A DNA stretch of 64,000 bases from Bathymodiolus brooksi. Taxonomy: Eukaryota > Mollusca > Bivalvia > Mytilida > Modiolidae. The position numbers and the translations under genes are program-made. The stretch spans positions 103,569,689 to 103,633,688 of the forward strand of contig OY804578.1 of assembly GCA_963680875.1 (NCBI GenBank), written 5' to 3'. Shown here piece after piece: positions 62,688-64,000 of the stretch. Every line of letters starts with the position of its first letter. The first letter of the stretch is position 1. Under the pieces are notes generated by a model that ran no database searches, was not told where the DNA came from, and saw only the letters and a list, made by a program, of their open reading frames with translations.

Positions 62688-62999
62688 TGTCATGAAAAAT
62701 GGTATTTGGGCACAAACACATGACAGCCGTGGTAAGCATCTGGTCAGACGACAACAACTCGTACCACACGGTCATCCCGGCCCCAAACAGTAACCAGAAA
62801 TCAATAACACTTAATACATTATTTAAAAAAGATAACCGTGACATTTGTCTTTGACGTAAAACTTAACTTTAAAGACATCTTCTATGAACTGAAACCCTGT
62901 ATCAGAATATACATGTTGTACATAGCCTATGTCATGGTTACAGCTAGGATTTTCCAATAAAAGCGTCAAATTATATACCGTTTGAAATTCAAAACAAGA

Positions 63000-63335
63000 G
63001 CAATATTTTAGTTTGTCTGATCCAAAGAGTCATATTGGGTCAGGTGTGCGGTATTGCCATCACTTGGCGTCCGTAGTACGGTCTGTAAACTTTTACATTT
63101 TAATATTCTTCTCTGTAACCACTCTGGTGCCGATTGGAACCAAATTTGATAGGAATGTTCATTGGATGGTCCTCTAAAATGTTTATATATTTTTTGTTGA
63201 TCGGAAATACACAAAAGAAACAACGGTTTCAAAAGGGTTGTCAGTTTTTAATTTTCTTCTCTGAAACCCCTGGGACAATTGGAACCAAACTTGGCCTGCA
63301 AAATACTCCACGAAAATTCTTTCCAAATTATTGAC
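63000..63335 (+). repeat. Mollusc-type dispersed repeat with internal duplication
   Basis: CATCACTTGGCGTCCGTAG and TTCTTCTCTGTAACCACTCT then GATTGGAACCAAATTTGATA (63100-63150) are echoed by TTCTTCTCTGAAACCCCTGG and AATTGGAACCAAACTTGG (63255-63295). From memory this wording is widespread in mollusc genomes. Small frames on both strands are shadows. Confidence 0.6.
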
Positions 63336-63499
63336 ATATATATTTTATCAGCGGTCAAAAGCAGCCTTCAGAGTTACTGTGAAACTAGCTTCTGGAGGGG
63401 TGGTGTGATTCAGGTGTGGATTCTGAAAAATTCTAAAGTACATACAATCCCGTTCACTCTGATCATGCAATATCATTAAAACATTTGACTTCTCTACCC
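63336..63499. other. Spacer
   Basis: No feature recognised. Confidence 0.3.
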
Positions 63500-64000
63500 T
63501 CAACACAACTATTCTCCACTTAAAACTAAAACAGATTTAAAAAATCGGTCCAACTGTGTTTCATAAAAAAAGAATGTCCAACGTAGATACAAATAATTTG
63601 TCTTCGGAAGCAACAAATATTATTTTGTATATAAAAAAAAGAAAGAAAAAGACTCTTGATTCTACCAAAAAGTTCTCTTGAAACTCATATCATCAAAATG
63701 CTTGAGTTTTTTTTTATTGGCAACACTTTTATATGTTTGGTGGACGTGTTTTTCAACATGGTCGGCATTCATATGGGTACCAACTGTGCTCCCCTTCTCA
63801 CCAATATGTTCCTTTATTCGTACGAGGCAGACTTCATACAGTCTTCTAAAAAAATGAAAAGAAGCTAACCCGATCCTTTAATTTCAGGTTCCGCTATATA
63901 CTAGTAGATGATTTCCTTTCACTAAATAATTCGGAGTTTGGTTATTTTGTTGATGGCATCTATCCCATTGAGCTTGAAATAAAGAATACCACAGATACGG
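63500..64000 (+). mobile_element. Retroelement RT fragment (GTNCAPLL type), runs off the window
   Basis: [34 protein letters not shown] and SYEADFIQSSKKM (63670-63860), then, after a shift, SFNFRFRYILVDDFLSLNNS and FGYFVDGIYPIELEIKNTTD to the window edge. The catalytic box is YI-L-VDDF; a 3-base insertion seems to have added Leu before the Asp pair. Same family as 51650-51990 and 37885-38125. The upstream part to 63500 is heavily decayed. Confidence 0.72.

Noticed and set aside
63134..63479. Overlapping 66-codon frames near the right edge
   Set aside because: They overlie a dispersed repeat with an internal duplication; the frames have no conserved feature.

Overview
This is an AT-rich, intron- and repeat-dominated eukaryotic window. 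A lophotrochozoan, most likely bivalve mollusc (plausibly a mytilid), fits best: it has tRNA-derived SINEs with a V-SINE/RUDI-like body, CR1/L2-type LINEs, fragments of a retroelement whose reverse transcriptase carries a GTNCAPLL motif, and a mollusc-style dispersed repeat near the right edge. The species is inferred from general familiarity, not from a database search. No bacterial features, CRISPR arrays, rRNA or free-standing tRNA genes were seen.

One apparently intact host gene can be assembled: a plus-strand tetraspanin of six coding exons (48043-56909, 279 codons), with every intron in phase 0 and GT-AG, four membrane segments and the CCG / PLSCC / GC cysteine signature. Its introns hold SINEs, an 8-bp-TSD foldback element, a tandem array of hammerhead-ribozyme-like cores and a decayed reverse transcriptase. 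Two diverged copies of a minus-strand terminal exon with a membrane segment (5724-5934 and 6887-7083) look like relics of another membrane-protein gene. A third possible terminal exon lies at 11591-11862.

Mobile elements fill most of the rest. A near full-length CR1/L2-like LINE spans about 29340-35620. Its ORF1 is open; its ORF2 is frameshifted and has an N-terminal 2A-like IESNPGP motif. A 578-bp internally deleted DNA transposon interrupts ORF2. One end of that transposon encodes a THAP start, and the other end, facing it, encodes the N-terminus of a SWIM/YqaJ-type protein. Other LINE fragments lie at 5998-6620 and 36402-37130. Reverse-transcriptase fragments of the GTNCAPLL type lie at 37885-38125, 51650-51990 and 63500-64000.

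Dispersed families recur throughout. I label them A (carries a hammerhead-like core), B (3' region of the GTNCAPLL retroelement), C, F, G, SINE-V and SINE-E. Several gave rise to tandem arrays: A made a 26-bp array (4521-5064) and a 32-bp array (50002-50514); B made a 77-bp array (7704-8712); C made a 49-bp array (15286-16270) and an 83/77/44-bp array (43060-45405). An unrelated 35-bp minisatellite of about 96 copies occupies 17490-20878. Long open frames inside the 49-bp and 83-bp arrays are repeat artefacts, not genes.

The most unusual material is (i) the hammerhead-like cores, one array of which keeps every core element in 16 successive 32-bp units; (ii) three elements of unrelated sequence that share a hairpin with a CCGAGG-type loop at one end and reiterated copies of the hairpin-arm word at the other; and (iii) the THAP / SWIM-YqaJ transposon remnant.
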